Shown piece after piece: positions 61,253 to 64,000 of a stretch of DNA of 64,000 nt. The stretch covers positions 1 to 64,000 of the forward strand of contig JASANG010002902.1 in the NCBI GenBank assembly GCA_030248215.1, read 5' to 3'. The position numbers were made by a program, and so were the translations under genes. Under the pieces are notes generated by a model. It was not told the origin of the DNA, did not search any database, and saw nothing but the letters and a program-made list of their open reading frames with translations. The stretch is from Enoplolaimus lenunculus. Lineage: Eukaryota > Nematoda > Enoplea > Enoplida > Thoracostomopsidae. How positions within the stretch are numbered: the stretch's first letter is position 1; every line of letters starts with the position of its first letter.

Positions 61253-61617
61253 CAAGGTGCAACTTGAGGTCTCTGCCTTCGGCACCGGCAGAAAATATAC
61301 CTCCGGTATAAGGTAAACATTTTGACCCGAGGTTCCGGCAATTTTGGTTGCGAAATTTTTTGTGTTTTTAAAAATTGTTCTATCCGACTGGCTTTTTTGC
61401 AACTAGTGAGAGGCTTTTGAAGGTTATAATTGACGAAATTTTACTAAACACAAGATTGACCATTGTTTTTAACAACTTTTTGCAAAATGTTGTTAGCATT
61501 AGCAAATTGAGCACAAATTTTATTATCAGATTTAGCTTCACTTCCGGTTCCGGCTCCTGCAAAGTTTATTGACGGTGACGACTGCTGTTGCCGTTTTTTC
61601 ACCATATTGCACCCTTA
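61253..61617. mobile_element. CCGGAG element, diverged
   Basis: AAGGTGCAACTTGAGGT at the left and ATATTGCACCCTT at the right, with CACTTCCGGTTCCGGCTCC inside. Confidence 0.7.
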
Positions 61618-61727
61618 ATTCCAACCGTATGATATTTTGCGACAAAATTTGATTTAGCGTAAAATCGTTATGGTCGTATTTAGAATTTCATTTCACGCTC
61701 GAAAATATTTCTTGACTTTTGTGATTC

Positions 61728-61941
61728 GGACAATGTAAAGAACAGACGCGGGGCAGTATTATAAGCACATTCCTAAGCCTAAGCATAAAGCCTAAACCTA
61801 GCGTAAGAACGGTCATATTACTAAACCTAAGCCAAAGCTTAAGCCTAAGCCTAAGCCAAGCGAAAAATTAGTCTCAAGCTTAAGCTCACACTATTCTAGT
61901 CTTACAGAAAAACGTTTCGCCCCTGATCCTTATATGGGTCC
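61728..61941. mobile_element. TTAGGC-core element, subfamily A
   Basis: GGACAATGTAAAGAACAGAC at the left and CCCTGATCCTTATATGGGTC at the right. Confidence 0.85.
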
Positions 61942-61997
61942 TGTGGTAAGCTCTGAAATTGTGATTTTGATTTCAATATAGAAATTTACATCCAGAT

Positions 61998-62105
61998 CAG
62001 AGGGCGGGGCTGACTTGCCGTGCGGTGCCTGGGTGACGGACGGCTGCGCATGACAAACGTACGGTGACGGACAGCGCCGGACAATGACGGACGGCACCGG
62101 ACGTC
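61998..62105. repeat. GC-rich 'GACGGACGGCACCGG' repeat
   Basis: Direct copies of TGACGGACGGC/CAGCGCCGGACAA. Similar to the patch at 38240-38420. Confidence 0.6.
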
Positions 62106-62215
62106 ATCTGCTGCTCGAATCAGCTTCAACTGATGGTTTAAGGGGGGCATAAATTGTTATCCTAAGTCCTCGGTACAATTTTGGGACTTACCGTTTTGCC
62201 CGTGAATCACATTTT

Positions 62216-62331
62216 AGTCATTTGAAATTCGCACTTGGTGCAATGAGGGCTGATCATGGATATTTTACCTGGATTCAGTATCAGTTTATAAGTGGCTTTT
62301 GGCATCGTATGAATTTCCTTTGTGTAAATTT
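62216..62331 (+). other. Exon-like stretch, unrecognised
   Basis: Between a cacattttag acceptor-like site and a gtaaat donor-like site the plus strand reads HLKFALGAMRADHGYFTWIQ and YQFISGFWHRMNFLC. Its phase does not follow from the possible exon at 56155. Not recognised. Confidence 0.22.
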
Positions 62332-62403
62332 TTTGTATGGATAAATATTACGAATATTTTAAAAATATAAAAAATAATATTAATAATGTTCTGAAAATAT
62401 AAA

Positions 62404-62408
62404 AAATG

Positions 62409-62457
<49 letters not shown>
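62404..62457. repeat. (AAT)n microsatellite, ~18 copies
   Basis: Uninterrupted AAT/ATA triplets. Confidence 0.95.
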
Positions 62458-62459
<2 letters not shown>

Positions 62460-62460
<1 letters not shown>

Positions 62461-64000
62461 TATATAATAGGGTTAGCGGATTATTCCCATTGTAATTTTT
62501 CGTTCAGGATTTTTAGGAACTTTTTCAGTTTGAAAATATACGAAATCGTATCCTTAATTTTTACGGAATGTAATTTCAATTTCAAAAATTGTGGCTGCGA
62601 GCCTGGCAGTAGTCGATTTTTAATACGTACGACAAATATAATCACGTGTAAATATTGCTAAAGTCTAAGTAAATAGATTATATGAGAAATTTATAATTTT
62701 GCAGAATTTGCAAATAAACACTGCGACCAACAACAGTTATTTTCAACAAATATTCAATGCAACCAAATTTCAGTGTCTTTTTATCGTCAGTAGGTACAGG
62801 TATTTAAGTATTATGTTACTGTGAAATCTAGCACTTCAGGTTTACAAGTAAAATTTCTTGCCAATCGCAACTGAAAATTGGCGTTGTAAGCTAAGTATCA
62901 TTTGTACAAATTCTGTAAGTCGCTCGGACAATTTTTTGCGTGATGCTGTTTAAAAATGACAAGCAGACCCTAAAATGGTCAGAAACAAGAGGTATATACT
63001 CATATATATACTGCGCCCCTACGGGTATCATGATTACGCTCTTGCCAATATTTTTTAAGTATTTTAAGAATGGCATGTTTAGAACTGTTACTAATAGAAC
63101 TTTAAGATTATAATTCGGATACATTTTGTTGCAAGATTTTGTGAAATGCTGAATATCTCGGGTTTCTTAAAACCCAACTATATATACAAGTAAACATATT
63201 TATATATATAAATATATAAATAAAAATAAATAAATAAATATATATATATATTTGGAGAACAAACTTTTTCATATTTCGTTATCTTATAGGTTTGTTAGGG
63301 CAAATTTTTTCATACTAATCAGTAGTCTTACAATTGGTAATCAACAATCTTACATAATAGCTTGTTATACACAGCCGGCAAGCAAATTTAAAATCACCCA
63401 ACGTTTATAAAACGTAAACCAAAAACTGCAAGAGCTCAAAACCAAACACTGAATCTGAGTGTGAATATGGAAGAGAAAACGTCGGCTTCGAATGTGCCAT
63501 TATCACAGCATTAATAGCTCAATTGCAATAAATTAGCAACACAATTACTGTCCAAAATTGCTGAATAAATTGGCAATTTAGCCGTCAAATGACCCACGCA
63601 TGCTTTGCATTTAAGGCGAAATTGCGATAAAATTAAATCAAACAAACATCGATATTTGTGCACACATTTGATGATAGCGACAGGCTTCAAGAAACATCTT
63701 AAATATCACATTGCAAGCATTTATGAACAAAATTTAGTTCAATATTTCAGCTAAATTTGCAAAATCAAGACAAGAACGCCGGGCAGCGGCGCAAGTCAAA
63801 AACATTTTTGTTTGCAAATTTGTATGCGGCGACTTGCGGCCATTGACGTGAATAACCCCGTAAAAGGTGCCGGACCGCTGTGAAACGGATAAAACAAGCC
63901 TATTTCCACACTAACTCCCGTTGTACCATAAGCGTTCTTAAAAACGAAATTGCACACAATTGCACCAGTCTTGCAGCTTACCTACTGTACTAAACGAGAA
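62460..64000. other. Unassigned, AT-rich
   Basis: A TATA/AAATA-rich low-complexity tract lies at 63180-63255. No family repeat, RNA gene or convincing frame is seen up to the right edge. Confidence 0.45.

Noticed and set aside
1-64000. Retrovirus-like or LTR elements, LINE reverse transcriptase, rRNA genes
   Set aside because: I looked for reverse transcriptase, integrase and capsid-like motifs, paired long direct repeats and rRNA core words and saw none.

Overview
The window is eukaryotic DNA dominated by one large intron-rich gene on the minus strand: the 5' 38% or so of a ryanodine receptor (RyR, intracellular Ca2+ release channel). I can place 44 coding exons in consistent reading phase, from the start codon at 39484 down to position 95, where the gene leaves the window. 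They encode about 1,897 residues: the N-terminal beta-trefoil, MIR and RIH domains, SPRY1, the two N-terminal RyR repeats, SPRY2, a variable charged linker, SPRY3 and the start of the next helical solenoid. The protein sequence looks closest to what I know of nematode UNC-68. Nematode-type telomeric hexamer (TTAGGC) is scattered everywhere, so a nematode with larger introns than Caenorhabditis is the best guess. This is inference; no rRNA or other marker gene is present.

Layout: 1-39,607 holds RyR exons of 51-239 bp separated by introns of about 80 to 3,400 bp. The introns are packed with short non-autonomous DNA elements and minisatellites. The region 39,607-64,000, upstream of RyR, has no gene I can recognise. 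It holds the same repeat families, two large palindromes, a 1.8 kb array of 47-bp units, one possible first exon on the plus strand (56155-56278) and several unrecognised coding-like islands.

Repeats: at least a dozen families recur. The most striking are two related families of 140-1,900 bp elements. They have 5'-GGCC ends and 8-bp target duplications, several of them perfect, and their core is made of TTAGGC hexamers or variants. Others are near-perfect hairpin elements with TA duplications (mariner-like), TTAA elements (piggyBac-like), an AAGAGTG element with 8-bp duplications, and several others. Several insertions sit inside other insertions, which gives a relative age order.

The two most distinctive points in the gene are a 33-residue Lys/Glu/Asp tract inserted in the N-terminal trefoil (exon 6) and a tandemly duplicated 'ALDGIDE' exon in the linker between SPRY2 and SPRY3, which suggests alternative splicing.
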